Notes: generated from the letters alone by a model not told the origin. A DNA stretch of 64,000 bases from Crocinitomicaceae bacterium (GCA_002713215.1 PAVO01000004.1:124001-188000), one strand, 5' to 3'; shown: positions 7,523 through 15,938, numbered from the stretch's first letter. Numbers and translations are program-made.

Positions 7523-8779
7523 CTAAGCAGCTAAATGAAAACGCAACTCTTCATCTTCCAGTTTTAGGAACTCAGGGTTGATTTGCAGACCGTTTTGTTC
7601 CTTGAAACGTTCCAGCGCAGAGCGCACATACTCCCAATTCATGTCGCATGTGATCCATTCCCGCCCAGCGAGCTCTGCTGCGTAACCGACAGTGGACCAC
7701 CCACCAAACGGGTCAACAACGCGTCCCCCTTCAGGACAAAAGTAGCGAATAAGCGTATCCGCCAACTTAACAGGAAATGTTGCACTATGTGGCGGAAGCC
7801 CCATCGCCTTAACTTGTCGGGCGAGCTTACGTTTGTTTCCACATGTCGTAGAGATGCGAAGTACATTACCCAGCACCGAGCCGCCGTTATCTTTAGCAAA
7901 ACTTCCCTTTTTAACGCGATGGGAACTGTCTGCTAAATGTCGTGTCCGAGATTCACCGCCTTGATTGATAAGTTTTTTCATGTTTTCAGAATAAGGCTGG
8001 AGTACACGTCGATTGTCCGCCAGGTTGAACTGTGGTTCCGTGTTAAACACTAAAATAGGTTCATACTTCGAGTTAAGGTGGGTACGCTGTTTGGATACAT
8101 ATTGTGTTGGCCCTGGCGCCGGGTTCATTTTGTCCCATATCATACGATCCATAAGGTGAAGTTCTAACTCGCGCGCAATGCGAATGGTTAGCTCTTCCAA
8201 ATAAAGGGAGCGTTCCCCAAATCGACGTTTAAGAACGGAATCGTTCGATAGATTCAGTACGAGGTTGGCACCTGGTACCATGCGTTTACGTAAAGGCTCA
8301 AGTACACTTATGATCATGTCGCTATACGCTTGTTCTTCATTGAATGTGCCGTATGAACGCTGAATACCAAGGTAGGGTGGGGACGTCAGCACAAGGTGCA
8401 CGTCGTCTGTGATCACTTTATCAAACACGTTGGCGCTATTACCCCATACTAATAGACCTAGCTCGGTGTTGGCTGCAACCAAATAGCGATCGGTATTGAT
8501 GCGAGCGAGATGATGCTTACCTTCTTTCGTCAATGCCCACTGTCCATGTCCGATACGCTCTATCATCCCCTTTGAACGAAGGCTTTGTTGTGCCCAGCGA
8601 GCAGAACGGGCGAAGGTGTTATATGGCTTTGGGTTCTTGGTGCCAATAACTTCCACACAGTCATCCAGCTTTACGCCTTTTTGTTTTGCCAGCGTTTTAT
8701 ATAACTGGTCATTCTTCATTGCGCCTGAGTTATCAGCATAGGCTTGCAAAATGGGCTCAAAGAGAGATTGTTGCTGCAT
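7523..8779 (-). CDS. beta-class DNA methyltransferase (TSPPY type) with N-terminal winged helix
   Basis: Residues about 1-100 look like a winged-helix DNA-binding domain. Then comes motif IV, T132-S133-P134-P135-Y136, followed by a target-recognition region. The C-terminal HSATFP and DPFGG (D356-G360) motifs bind S-adenosylmethionine. This motif order (IV before I) defines the beta class of N4-cytosine/N6-adenine DNA methyltransferases, and SPPY favours N4-cytosine. No endonuclease gene is adjacent, so it behaves as an orphan methyltransferase. It is transcribed divergently from the 8909 gene, and both promoters share one palindrome. Confidence 0.85.
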   Translation of the reverse strand: MQQQSLFEPILQAYADNSGAMKNDQLYKTLAKQKGVKLDDCVEVIGTKNPKPYNTFARSARWAQQSLRSKGMIERIGHGQWALTKEGKHHLARINTDRYLVAANTELGLLVWGNSANVFDKVITDDVHLVLTSPPYLGIQRSYGTFNEEQAYSDMIISVLEPLRKRMVPGANLVLNLSNDSVLKRRFGERSLYLEELTIRIARELELHLMDRMIWDKMNPAPGPTQYVSKQRTHLNSKYEPILVFNTEPQFNLADNRRVLQPYSENMKKLINQGGESRTRHLADSSHRVKKGSFAKDNGGSVLGNVLRISTTCGNKRKLARQVKAMGLPPHSATFPVKLADTLIRYFCPEGGRVVDPFGGWSTVGYAAELAGREWITCDMNWEYVRSALERFKEQNGLQINPEFLKLEDEELRFHLAA

Positions 8780-8810
8780 GAATTTATACCTTTGAAATCA
8801 GTGTATTAAA

Positions 8811-8876
8811 ATCATACCAAAACAACCCATAAAAAACAACATAAATGTTGTTTTATAAACCCTCACAAATGATACT
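8811..8876. promoter_or_regulatory. divergent recurrent-palindrome promoter pair
   Basis: AACAACA-TAAA-TGTTGTT at 8835-8852. Minus strand: TTGTTT from the left arm, 17 bp, TATGAT (8811-8816) for the methyltransferase. Plus strand: TTGTTT (8848-8853), 17 bp, GATACT (8871-8876) for the 8909 gene. Both -35 boxes lie within the palindrome, so one bound protein would block both directions. Confidence 0.85.
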
Positions 8877-8908
8877 ATCAATGTAACTATTTAGGTGACG
8901 GATTATTT

Positions 8909-10279
8909 ATGAAGTATGTCGGAAGTGCAGAGCAGAATGAGCTGTTAACGTCTCATCTGAAAAACTGGACCAAAAAAGGCGCTGATTTGGGGAGTATTCA
9001 GGGGAAGCTTGAATCTACGTTACGAGATGCATCAGTGGCTTTCTCTGGGAAGCTTGATGCTATTTTGAAAATGCCTGTTCCGGAGCATTACGGAAAGCAA
9101 CCTTTTGAATGTGCAAAGCCAAAGACAAAGAAATCGGAAATGAGAGCTCGGGCCAAGTTTTATGTCGATGAAGTTACGTTGAACGGTGGTGTGCTCATTA
9201 ACCTGGCCAACCCTATGGGTACGGTGATTGATTATGATTCGGTAACCCAAGCCCTCGTGAATAATGGTGGTGACATTGAAAGCATCCCTTTTGTCGCTAT
9301 ACCTCGCGATTCCCTATCGCAAGTGCGCTCTAGTGCACATGGCTATTCACCCATTGAAATGCGTCGAGCTAAATATTTTATCGATACGATGGGGGACTTG
9401 CCCAAAACAATTGTGAAAGAGCCTAAGATCCCCGTTTTAAAGAGTACGCTCACGCCAGAGGATGCGGCAAAGATATGCGTAGATCGCCCCTTTGTGTTAG
9501 CTACGGTAGAGAAAAGGTTGGCATCTCCAAATATTGGCGCCGGCGAAAGGTCTATGTTAGAGGCTTACAAGACTGTTTTGTCGAGCGAGAAGACAACTAA
9601 GCCCTTACACGGCTTTTCTTCTGGCATTGGAATTGAATCAAACTCTGCGGAGCCATCTGTCCAGAGTGCATTAGATGAAGCTTTTAAAAATCAGCGAATT
9701 GAAATCGCGACATTAGCCTCACCCGGATTATCTCTATCGGTATCGAAGATAAATAGAACAGTGTTTGAGAACGCGGTTACTTGGTACAAAAAACATGGCG
9801 GGGAAATGTTTGATAACAGTGAGGAAGTTCGAAACCGTCAGGTTAACGGGGAGAGATCCTTAAATATGTTTCTTGCAGAAAATAACGGGCATTTTGGTTA
9901 CAAGGCCAAATCAATGGTCGGCAGTGTCATCAACAATCCTGGCTCTCTTTCAAAGTCGGGCGCTTCTGCACTTTGCACGGGGTTTAACATGACAAACCAT
10001 CAGGGTAGAGCCGCTATTGAATACAGTACCGAGATTGTCAATGGTAAGCAGGATGGAGACCTGACAATGCGCTATTTCCCGACAATGGACATGTATCAAG
10101 CAGAAAGAACACTGGGTAATGGCAGAACGATAACATCAATGGCTAAAAGCACCCCGAAAGAAGCTTGGGTTGACGCTGAGAACGCGCTGGCCAATAAATT
10201 GGAAGAACCTTCTGTGCGTGTTTCACCAAAGGCAATGGCTGCGCAAGAACTGAACCCTAATTCGTCATTTAAAAGGTAA
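8909..10279 (+). CDS. unknown 456-residue protein
   Basis: A soluble, Lys/Ser-rich protein with no signal peptide or membrane segment. It starts at an ATG about 30 bp after a recurrent-palindrome -10 box. The N-terminal 70 residues are helical and charged, and residues about 320-430 are Gly/Asn-rich with alternating strands. I see no catalytic motif. Divergence from the beta-class DNA methyltransferase through a shared operator, and the small gene 7 bp downstream, suggest a co-regulated unit. A DNA-related role is only inference. Confidence 0.75.
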   Translation: MKYVGSAEQNELLTSHLKNWTKKGADLGSIQGKLESTLRDASVAFSGKLDAILKMPVPEHYGKQPFECAKPKTKKSEMRARAKFYVDEVTLNGGVLINLANPMGTVIDYDSVTQALVNNGGDIESIPFVAIPRDSLSQVRSSAHGYSPIEMRRAKYFIDTMGDLPKTIVKEPKIPVLKSTLTPEDAAKICVDRPFVLATVEKRLASPNIGAGERSMLEAYKTVLSSEKTTKPLHGFSSGIGIESNSAEPSVQSALDEAFKNQRIEIATLASPGLSLSVSKINRTVFENAVTWYKKHGGEMFDNSEEVRNRQVNGERSLNMFLAENNGHFGYKAKSMVGSVINNPGSLSKSGASALCTGFNMTNHQGRAAIEYSTEIVNGKQDGDLTMRYFPTMDMYQAERTLGNGRTITSMAKSTPKEAWVDAENALANKLEEPSVRVSPKAMAAQELNPNSSFKR

Positions 10280-10285
10280 TGAACA

Positions 10286-10576
10286 ATGATTGAAACTGGA
10301 ATGGTTGATAGTGACGGGAAAGCGATTTGCATTGGAAGCAAAGTTCGAATTCCGACAATGGATGAAGATAGCCCACATGGTCCATGGTGCGAATACACGA
10401 TTGAACAAAAGGGGATGATCCCCTTTGTTGTGTATCACCATTCTGCTGAAGGTCAGATCTTCCCCAAAGGGGGCGTATCGTGTCCTTTGACAAATTTCTA
10501 TGACGCGAAGGAGATAAGTCGCTCACCTGATTTAAGCGACTGTTTGCCCATGGACACGATAAACATTGTTAGTTAG
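10286..10576 (+). CDS. unknown 96-residue small beta-rich protein
   Basis: It starts 7 bp after the stop of the 8909 gene and is certainly in the same operon. The N-terminal part (SDGKAICIGSKVRI) resembles the opening strand pair of small SH3-like or YopX-like barrels found on phages and plasmids, but the match is too short to name it. It overlaps the convergent gene 10573-11058 by 4 bp at the stop codons. Confidence 0.65.
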   Translation: MIETGMVDSDGKAICIGSKVRIPTMDEDSPHGPWCEYTIEQKGMIPFVVYHHSAEGQIFPKGGVSCPLTNFYDAKEISRSPDLSDCLPMDTINIVS

Positions 10577-11058
10577 ACAGCGTTAACGCAACGGAGAAGC
10601 TCTTCAGCCGCTTCCAGAGGGGTAATGCAGCAGTTGAATGATTCTATCCAGAAATTGTCTGAGATTAACTCTGGGGTGACGTTTACCCCAAGAGCAATGG
10701 CGATCGATTTGGCAAAGTCAGCGAAGTGTTCTACATGCCCCAACTCCCGGTTATCTGCATTAACAAACGCGCAGGCATCAAGGTGGCCTGATTTACGATA
10801 GTTATCACGCAATTTATTATATGCGTTATCAAACGACTCTTGGGAATGGTCGCTAAGTGATACTATGTCGTCAATTTCCTCGGGTACGTAATCGCTGACG
10901 GCATTCCAGATCTCTTCGCCGTTCATATCTTCATTCACGCACTGTTCTACAACGGGCTTTACATCGTAGCTTTCTACGATAGGGCGCTTATTGCCGTCTT
11001 CGGAGTCGTGAATGTACCAGACAGACGTTAAGCGTTCTAATAACTCAATTAGCGACAT
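10573..11058 (-). CDS. unknown 161-residue protein
   Basis: An acidic, mostly helical protein with several Trp and Cys residues and no membrane segment. It lies 10 bp downstream of the ASCH gene and is the last of a three-gene unit (DUF4942 methyltransferase, ASCH, this gene). No domain recognised. Position suggests co-regulation with nucleic-acid modifying proteins. Confidence 0.7.
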   Translation of the reverse strand: MSLIELLERLTSVWYIHDSEDGNKRPIVESYDVKPVVEQCVNEDMNGEEIWNAVSDYVPEEIDDIVSLSDHSQESFDNAYNKLRDNYRKSGHLDACAFVNADNRELGHVEHFADFAKSIAIALGVNVTPELISDNFWIESFNCCITPLEAAEELLRCVNAV

Positions 11059-11068
11059 GCGACTTTCC

Positions 11069-11401
11069 TTACTGTTTTTGGTGCTGTTTTAAACCCAAAC
11101 GTTTTTGTTTGAGTTCATCAGGGATATTGTTTTCATCAAGCAGCTCGCCTAGCGAGATGATAAAGACATCTTCGACGGGTGCGCCATGTTCAGGTTTTCC
11201 TTGACCTTTGCGAACGCCTTTCATGTTGAGCGTCATTGCGGGGACATGGTGCCCATAACCGTTGCGAAACTCTACGCGTTCATATTCTTTGCTTAATCGC
11301 ACTTCCCAGAACGCCTTTATTTCGCGGTACTCTTCGGTTTTTATGCCAAGGTAAATCATCTCAAACCACTGTCGTTTGAGAGTTAGTTGTAAAGTTCTCA
11401 T
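11069..11401 (-). CDS. ASCH (PUA-like) domain protein
   Basis: The N-terminal 35 residues carry the ASCH signature: an L-x-L-K-x-x-W-F-x-M-I-x-x-G-x-K-T-E-E-Y-R-E pattern. ASCH domains have the PUA-like fold and are thought to bind RNA or modified nucleotides; some act as small nucleases or amidohydrolases. The 110-residue length is normal for stand-alone members. Its start overlaps the stop of the upstream DUF4942 methyltransferase gene by 4 bp (ATGA), so the two are translationally coupled. A second PUA-like protein is at 45005. Confidence 0.8.
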   Translation of the reverse strand: MRTLQLTLKRQWFEMIYLGIKTEEYREIKAFWEVRLSKEYERVEFRNGYGHHVPAMTLNMKGVRKGQGKPEHGAPVEDVFIISLGELLDENNIPDELKQKRLGLKQHQKQ

Positions 11402-13065
11402 GCGTTTCCTTTGCTCAAGCGAAGCATGATGACAGAGACATTCGTACCAGTGGCAACAAACGCGTTATCAATAACTTCGCTCCATTCGTGCTGTAGTCCA
11501 TCTACAAGCGTTGTGTCTTTTAAGCTCGCCGGCAGTATGGCCACCAGCTTGCCATTGTGTTTAAGTAGCTCTGCGGCAGCCTGAACATGTTCCTTTGCTT
11601 GGCTGTCTGTGTAAGGTGGGTTCATTACGATACGGTCATAACTTCCTGCGCTTTTCGCCCATTCAAGGAAATCTGCGTTATCAACCTTAAAGCCTTTGGC
11701 TTGTAATATTGCGCTTTGTACTTTTGAAATTTCAACGCATTGCGTATCAGCAGGCATATACTGGGCGATATGGCCTTGACCAGCCGATGGTTCAAGACAA
11801 TCCATTCCCGGTTCAATGTCACACCAAGATACCGCGCGTTTCGCTTCGTTTTCCTGTGTGTGGTAGAACTGGTGAGAGCGCTGCTCTGGGATTGAGCCCA
11901 TTAGTACCAATGTTTCGCGTAACGTCTCAAAGTCATAGTCAAATCGATACCCTGGCATTCCTGCCTCAGATTTTTCAGGTGCTCCACCACATGCCACCAT
12001 GATTTCATGAACCTCACTGAAGTATGCCGGGGGGGTTTTCACATGAGAGTCCTTAAACTCTAAGCAAAATAGTGTCTTGTCATACAACCTACGATCATGC
12101 ATCCACTCTGGAGCGCGAGGGTCGTGCATGGTTGGGTTTTCCATGTTGGCAATAGCGCGCAATGCTTCGCCACTGATCAGATTGTGCTGAAGAGGGCGTA
12201 CTTTAGCGGTGTACTTAGGGCGCTTTCTCGCTTTAGGCGGGATGGCCATCGGATATAAAATGGCTAGGATCTGATTCAATCTCCACGCCATGTCTGGGTT
12301 GAGTTCTAGGTGTACGGTGCCAACTTTGTACACTTTAAGACGAACAGCGCCACCGTCGATATCGACCCACTTACCGTAGTAGCGAGAAGCGAAGTCAATC
12401 TGTTTCTCGGTGTCCTTAAGCCCAACTCCCTTTCGACCCATTAAAAAGCCGACTACAGAGCGCAAATCTGATACATACCCAATGACGTCCGGGGTTGGCT
12501 CAGATTCGCCAGTCCCAAACTTACTTGGCATGATCATGCGCTTACTAAAACCCATTGGCTGATTGGTTACGTGATCGCCAGATAATGACTGGAATATCCC
12601 ATCAACCGTCTCGGCCAAAAAGCGTTCACGAAGACTCAATAATTCACGAAGGGTGGGGATGACCGCTTCAATGGTGAAATCCGGTGTATCACAGCTTTCA
12701 ATTAGATCATTCCACTCTTTACGCTTAGCTTGTGGCATAAAGTCATAAGCATCGGTCAAATTAAGCGCCTTTTGCCAGAATTGCGCTGTCAGATATTTGA
12801 GTGCAGGTTCCTGCTGCATAAGGTTTACTGTGCCAAACAAGGTGTTCAAATTAGCTTTGGCTAATGTGGAAAGGGCTTGATGCTTATCTTTAAGGAACGC
12901 TACCGTGTCTTTGATGTCGGTTGATTGTTCATCGAATTCGCCAAAAAGAGAAGCTAACACATTGGTGTTTACAGGTTTAAAAAAAGGTGTTTCCGACTGA
13001 AGCTCTGCCAGTGCGGTCGATTGCGTACCTTGATTAATAGTGGCTAGTGCCAATGCTGTTGTCAT
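11398..13065 (-). CDS. DUF4942-type protein with C-terminal N6-adenine-like methyltransferase domain
   Basis: The N-terminal two thirds (about residues 1-400) match the general look of DUF4942 proteins found on plasmids and phages. The C-terminal part is a class I SAM methyltransferase, with motif I LEPSAGQGHIA (about residue 425) and motif IV MNPPY (about residue 480), the NPPY being typical of N6-adenine or N5-glutamine methyltransferases. With DNA as the likely substrate it would be a second orphan modification enzyme here. It is transcribed from a perfect recurrent-palindrome promoter at 13095-13136 and coupled to the ASCH gene. Confidence 0.8.
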   Translation of the reverse strand: MTTALALATINQGTQSTALAELQSETPFFKPVNTNVLASLFGEFDEQSTDIKDTVAFLKDKHQALSTLAKANLNTLFGTVNLMQQEPALKYLTAQFWQKALNLTDAYDFMPQAKRKEWNDLIESCDTPDFTIEAVIPTLRELLSLRERFLAETVDGIFQSLSGDHVTNQPMGFSKRMIMPSKFGTGESEPTPDVIGYVSDLRSVVGFLMGRKGVGLKDTEKQIDFASRYYGKWVDIDGGAVRLKVYKVGTVHLELNPDMAWRLNQILAILYPMAIPPKARKRPKYTAKVRPLQHNLISGEALRAIANMENPTMHDPRAPEWMHDRRLYDKTLFCLEFKDSHVKTPPAYFSEVHEIMVACGGAPEKSEAGMPGYRFDYDFETLRETLVLMGSIPEQRSHQFYHTQENEAKRAVSWCDIEPGMDCLEPSAGQGHIAQYMPADTQCVEISKVQSAILQAKGFKVDNADFLEWAKSAGSYDRIVMNPPYTDSQAKEHVQAAAELLKHNGKLVAILPASLKDTTLVDGLQHEWSEVIDNAFVATGTNVSVIMLRLSKGNA

Positions 13066-13094
13066 GTTTTCTTCTCTTTATTTTTGATGTAGTT

Positions 13095-13136
13095 ATCTTA
13101 TCAAGAAACAAAACAAATAACAACATTTATGTTGTT
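13095..13136 (-). promoter_or_regulatory. recurrent-palindrome promoter
   Basis: AACAACA-TTTA-TGTTGTT at 13119-13136. Minus strand: TTGTTA, 17 bp ending TGA, TAAGAT (13095-13100). It drives the DUF4942 methyltransferase operon. Confidence 0.8.
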
Positions 13137-13234
13137 TTTGCGCCAGTGATTTATACGAGAATTATTTACCCAGAAGCAAGGCGGCATCAATGTTTTAGTA
13201 TAGTGTTAGGTCGTCAGAGATGGGTCATCACAAT

Positions 13235-13267
13235 AAAAAGCCCATAAACGAGAGCTATAGGCTTTTT
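13235..13267 (-). terminator. intrinsic terminator
   Basis: An 8-bp stem (AAAAAGCC / GGCTTTTT) with a 17-nt loop, giving a T5 run on either strand. It lies 25 bp after the stop of the minus-strand gene 13292-14050. The rest of 13137-13234 holds nothing I can identify. Confidence 0.65.
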
Positions 13268-13291
13268 GTCAACGTCTTTGTTTACCTTGGG

Positions 13292-14050
13292 TTAGATGTG
13301 TTTTTTCTCGGGCGTGTATTGACAGGTTAACGTTACAGGGATATTGACGTATTCTTCAATCAAGTCGTCGACATTTGTCTCGTAGCCACCTGGATAAATG
13401 ACGCCATGAGACGTGATTACCCATAATTTACCGTCATCACTTTCACTGACCGAATATCGCGAATAATAGTCAGCACTAATGGGGTGCCACTTGTCGTCTG
13501 GAAGAACCACTTTACCATTGGGGCAAATATCAGTGATGGGGGTTACTGCGACACCACTTGCATTTTTGAGGGTGTAAATCTCTTTTTCTACTGGCTGGCA
13601 CTGAATATCGACAGGAACTTTGATGCCTAACTCTTTGACCTTTTCTTGTGTCACATCTTGTCCAATGATTGTCGTAATCATTTCTTTCTGATTGTCGGGG
13701 TTTACTGCGTGAATGACATTAATGAAAAGTGCGTCAGGATCGTCATCGAATTCATCATCACTCAAAGATGAGTATGGATACAGTTCGCCGTCATAAAAGT
13801 AGAAACTGCTGCCGGAGTTGATGATAGAGCCTTCACGGCACGTTACATTGCCAATATCAGTGATATGTCCATGACCGACCCAACCGGTGGTATCGATATT
13901 GCCGATCGATTTCAAGTCATTATTAATGGTTGGTGTCACTACATAAATTAATCCGAAGATAAAGGCAATTACAAGGCAAATACAACAATAAAATACGCCT
14001 CTACAAAAGCCGAATGAACTCCTGCCTGCGTGTTTATTTTCGTTATCCAT
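13292..14050 (-). CDS. single-pass membrane-anchored protein of unknown function
   Basis: One strongly hydrophobic, Cys-containing segment at about residues 15-45 is followed by an extracytoplasmic domain with several cysteines and many beta-strand-like stretches, so the protein is likely anchored in the inner membrane facing the periplasm. The frame is open to 14113, but that would start inside the promoter. The -10 box is at 14082-14087, and ATG 14050 has AAGGAATG upstream, so 14050 is the start. No family recognised. It is followed by an intrinsic terminator and stands alone. Confidence 0.75.
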   Translation of the reverse strand: MDNENKHAGRSSFGFCRGVFYCCICLVIAFIFGLIYVVTPTINNDLKSIGNIDTTGWVGHGHITDIGNVTCREGSIINSGSSFYFYDGELYPYSSLSDDEFDDDPDALFINVIHAVNPDNQKEMITTIIGQDVTQEKVKELGIKVPVDIQCQPVEKEIYTLKNASGVAVTPITDICPNGKVVLPDDKWHPISADYYSRYSVSESDDGKLWVITSHGVIYPGGYETNVDDLIEEYVNIPVTLTCQYTPEKKHI

Positions 14051-14081
14051 AACATTCCTTATTAAAATCCATTTCCGGTTT

Positions 14082-14123
14082 ATAGTACCATTATAAAATA
14101 TCACCAACAACACTATTGTTGTT
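14082..14123 (-). promoter_or_regulatory. recurrent-palindrome promoter
   Basis: AACAACA-CTAT-TGTTGTT at 14106-14123. Minus strand: TTGTTG, 17 bp ending TGG, TACTAT (14082-14087). It fixes the start of the 13292-14050 gene. The same palindrome lies 80 bp before the plus-strand gene at 14205. Confidence 0.8.
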
Positions 14124-14204
14124 AAATGCTACTTATAGTCTGTCGACCAAGCGCAAATTAATTGAAATAGTGCAACGGAATTAATTAAGAAAGCGGAGAT
14201 ATTC

Positions 14205-14438
14205 ATGGAAATGCAATTGGCATTCGAGGCGGAAGTAAGCGTACACCAGCGCATTAATGTAGTTAATAAGCAATACAATGAGGAACGTGTCGTCAGAGAG
14301 CTCCAAGAAGGGGTATTGGTGACAACGACGTGGCATGATCAAAACTGTGAGCCGCCTCGTCTTGAAACGGCGTCAGGAGTCTTGGTCGGTTACATAGTCT
14401 CTCAGGAAATGGAAGGGGATTACTTCAATTTCCGTTAA
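14205..14438 (+). CDS. unknown 77-residue protein
   Basis: Small soluble protein with a GCGGAG ribosome site before its ATG and beta-strand-like C-terminal half. It overlaps the convergent SSB-like gene by 4 bp at the stop codons. It may be driven from the right arm of the 14106 palindrome, though no clear -10 is found at standard spacing. Function unknown. Confidence 0.6.
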   Translation: MEMQLAFEAEVSVHQRINVVNKQYNEERVVRELQEGVLVTTTWHDQNCEPPRLETASGVLVGYIVSQEMEGDYFNFR

Positions 14439-14836
14439 CTAAAACCTTGACTGATGAGTGAGCCATCGTGCTCACTATTTTCGGCACCTTGGCTTTTGGG
14501 GTTTACCATTTTATTGTATTGGTCTTTACGCAATGTTTGGTAATCATTGATATGGATGACCAGAGGATCTTGGCACACTTCGGGAAGTCCGGCCCCAAAA
14601 GAGCCTTCAACATACAGAAATTGCTTAGCTGACACGTAGGTATCAATTTTCTGGGCGATATCACCGGAGGCGCAGATCGTCAAAATGATCGAGGTTCCGG
14701 GCTCCAACGGGTCGGGAACGCGAAGTTTAATGCCAGCAACAGTGTCACCAGTTGTGGTGAATATGATGGTTGGGTCAGATTCTACTTGTCCAACGAGAAT
14801 GCTTTGATTGACCCCTGTGCGAGTTTTAGATTCCAT
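14435..14836 (-). CDS. SSB-like OB-fold protein
   Basis: The first 105 residues follow the plan of single-stranded DNA-binding proteins: an N-x-x-x-L-V-G-x-V-x-x-D-P opening strand, a TGDTVAGIKLRV strand (compare the TxxGxxVAxFxLA of SSB), then a helix and a YVSAKQFLYVEGSFG strand (compare the Y-x-x-K-G-x-x-V-x-V-E-G of SSB). The C-terminal 30 residues are polar, but the acidic DDDIPF-type tip of chromosomal SSB is missing, so interaction with standard SSB partners is doubtful. Likely role: binding ssDNA during replication or transfer of the replicon. Sequence similarity is weak. Confidence 0.55.
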   Translation of the reverse strand: MESKTRTGVNQSILVGQVESDPTIIFTTTGDTVAGIKLRVPDPLEPGTSIILTICASGDIAQKIDTYVSAKQFLYVEGSFGAGLPEVCQDPLVIHINDYQTLRKDQYNKMVNPKSQGAENSEHDGSLISQGFS

Positions 14837-14902
14837 TCTTTTCTCTTACTTCCATTTCACAAGGTAAAAACATTGTATCATGTAACATTGCAATGTGCAC
14901 TA

Positions 14903-15238
14903 TCAGTTCAGAAGCCCAAGAGAAAGCTCAATGGCCTCATCCCTTTGATGCACAAATTCAAGTCGTGCTTCAGCCTCATCAGCCTGCAATTTCATTTCCA
15001 ACAGGATCATGGTTTCACCAGCTAAGTTTCTCAATGTTGCCGATGTCTTTTTCGGGAAGCGATCGTCCTGGCGTATCATTGCTCGGCCTTCCATTGTGAA
15101 CAAACGTTCAATCAGCAGGCTCAGTGATGACAGGGAAATATCACGATTCAAGTCAGGTAAGTCAGACGGAAGTCGCGTTATCGCTTCATTAAAATACTCC
15201 AACAACGTTAGTTTGCTTGCTTCTAACGCCTTGTTCAT
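14903..15238 (-). CDS. unknown 111-residue helical protein
   Basis: An almost entirely alpha-helical, Leu/Glu/Arg-rich protein with a probable coiled-coil C-terminal half. ATG 15250 has no ribosome site, while ATG 15238 has GGAG seven bases upstream and is preferred. It lies 66 bp upstream of the SSB-like gene in the same direction. A TTGAAA-17-ATAATT promoter can be drawn around 15258-15290. Function unknown. Confidence 0.6.
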   Translation of the reverse strand: MNKALEASKLTLLEYFNEAITRLPSDLPDLNRDISLSSLSLLIERLFTMEGRAMIRQDDRFPKKTSATLRNLAGETMILLEMKLQADEAEARLEFVHQRDEAIELSLGLLN

Positions 15239-15427
15239 GGTTTGCTCCATAAGATAAATTATTTTGTTGTTTTTATCTGTTTCAATGTGTCAGTCTAAAG
15301 GCTAAAAAATCAAAAGCAATAGTCGCTGAGATGCCCTGTCTACTGGATCAGGGAGGCGTGTTTGTGAGGGGTTTAACCACACCATAGATACTTCAAAGCG
15401 TTCGTTGATTGAGTCTTTGTAAAAATA

Positions 15428-15547
15428 AACAAAACTGTTGTTTATAAAATTTTCATATTATTTTTCAGCGTGATGTTTTGATTGAAAACAGCGGTTTGAT
15501 TTTGGTATGATTGCTAAGCACAATCAGTGCCGTTGTCAGGATGACAA
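15428..15547 (+). promoter_or_regulatory. control region upstream of the HicB-like gene (within a 419-bp gene-free stretch)
   Basis: The stretch 15239-15657 has no gene. It holds a degenerate recurrent palindrome (AACAA-N5-TTGTT, 15428-15442). It also holds a promoter, TTGAAA (15482-15487)-18 bp-TATGAT (15506-15511) with extended TGG, and, just downstream, the inverted repeat TTGTCA-GGA-TGACAA (15533-15547), well placed to be an operator. The remaining 110 bp to the hicB-like ATG is an untranslated leader with nothing else I can identify. Confidence 0.5.
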
Positions 15548-15657
15548 TTGAAACGCGCAATGCGATAGGTAAATGGATTTACTGTTAATCAAGCATACAC
15601 ATCCAATCATTCCTATCCCATACGACTAATAACGAAAAATGAAATTGAGGATGAGCT

Positions 15658-15915
15658 ATGAATTTCCCTATAGCGATTGAATCTGGTGATGAAGCAACTG
15701 CATTCGGCGTGAGATTCCCAGATGTACCAGGATGCCACTCAGCCGGCGACACCTATGATGAAGCCATGGAAAATGCAATAGAGGCTCTTGAGAGTCATTT
15801 AGAGTTATTAGAGGAAGAAGGTGAAGATCTGCCTTTGCCGACTAGCATTGATGCCCATAAGGATGACCCAGATTATGCTGGATGTTCTTGGGAAATGATC
15901 TCAATCATTATTTAA
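15658..15915 (+). CDS. solitary HicB-like antitoxin domain protein
   Basis: The 85 residues match the HicB N-terminal fold: FPIAIESGDE, then FPDVPGCHSAGDTYDEAMENAIEALESHL, then DDPDYAG-W. This is the degenerate RNase H-like domain that binds HicA toxin. The usual C-terminal ribbon-helix-helix or HTH DNA-binding domain is absent, since the protein stops right after the last strand. No HicA gene lies in the 420 bp upstream or in the 100 bp downstream. It may be an orphan antitoxin able to neutralise a HicA encoded elsewhere, or a scaffold with a new role. GAGG precedes the ATG. Confidence 0.8.
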   Translation: MNFPIAIESGDEATAFGVRFPDVPGCHSAGDTYDEAMENAIEALESHLELLEEEGEDLPLPTSIDAHKDDPDYAGCSWEMISIII

Positions 15916-15938
15916 CGAAATGAAAGCGGGGGGATTGT

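Noticed and set aside
13292-14113. Longer start (14113) for the membrane-anchored protein
   Set aside because: The extra codons lie over the -35/-10 region of its promoter. ATG 14050 with AAGGAATG is behind the -10 box.
15480-15657. A hicA toxin gene before the HicB-like gene
   Set aside because: No frame over 15 codons with HicA features (GSHHxF, VPxHxxKxL) in either strand of the upstream 400 bp.
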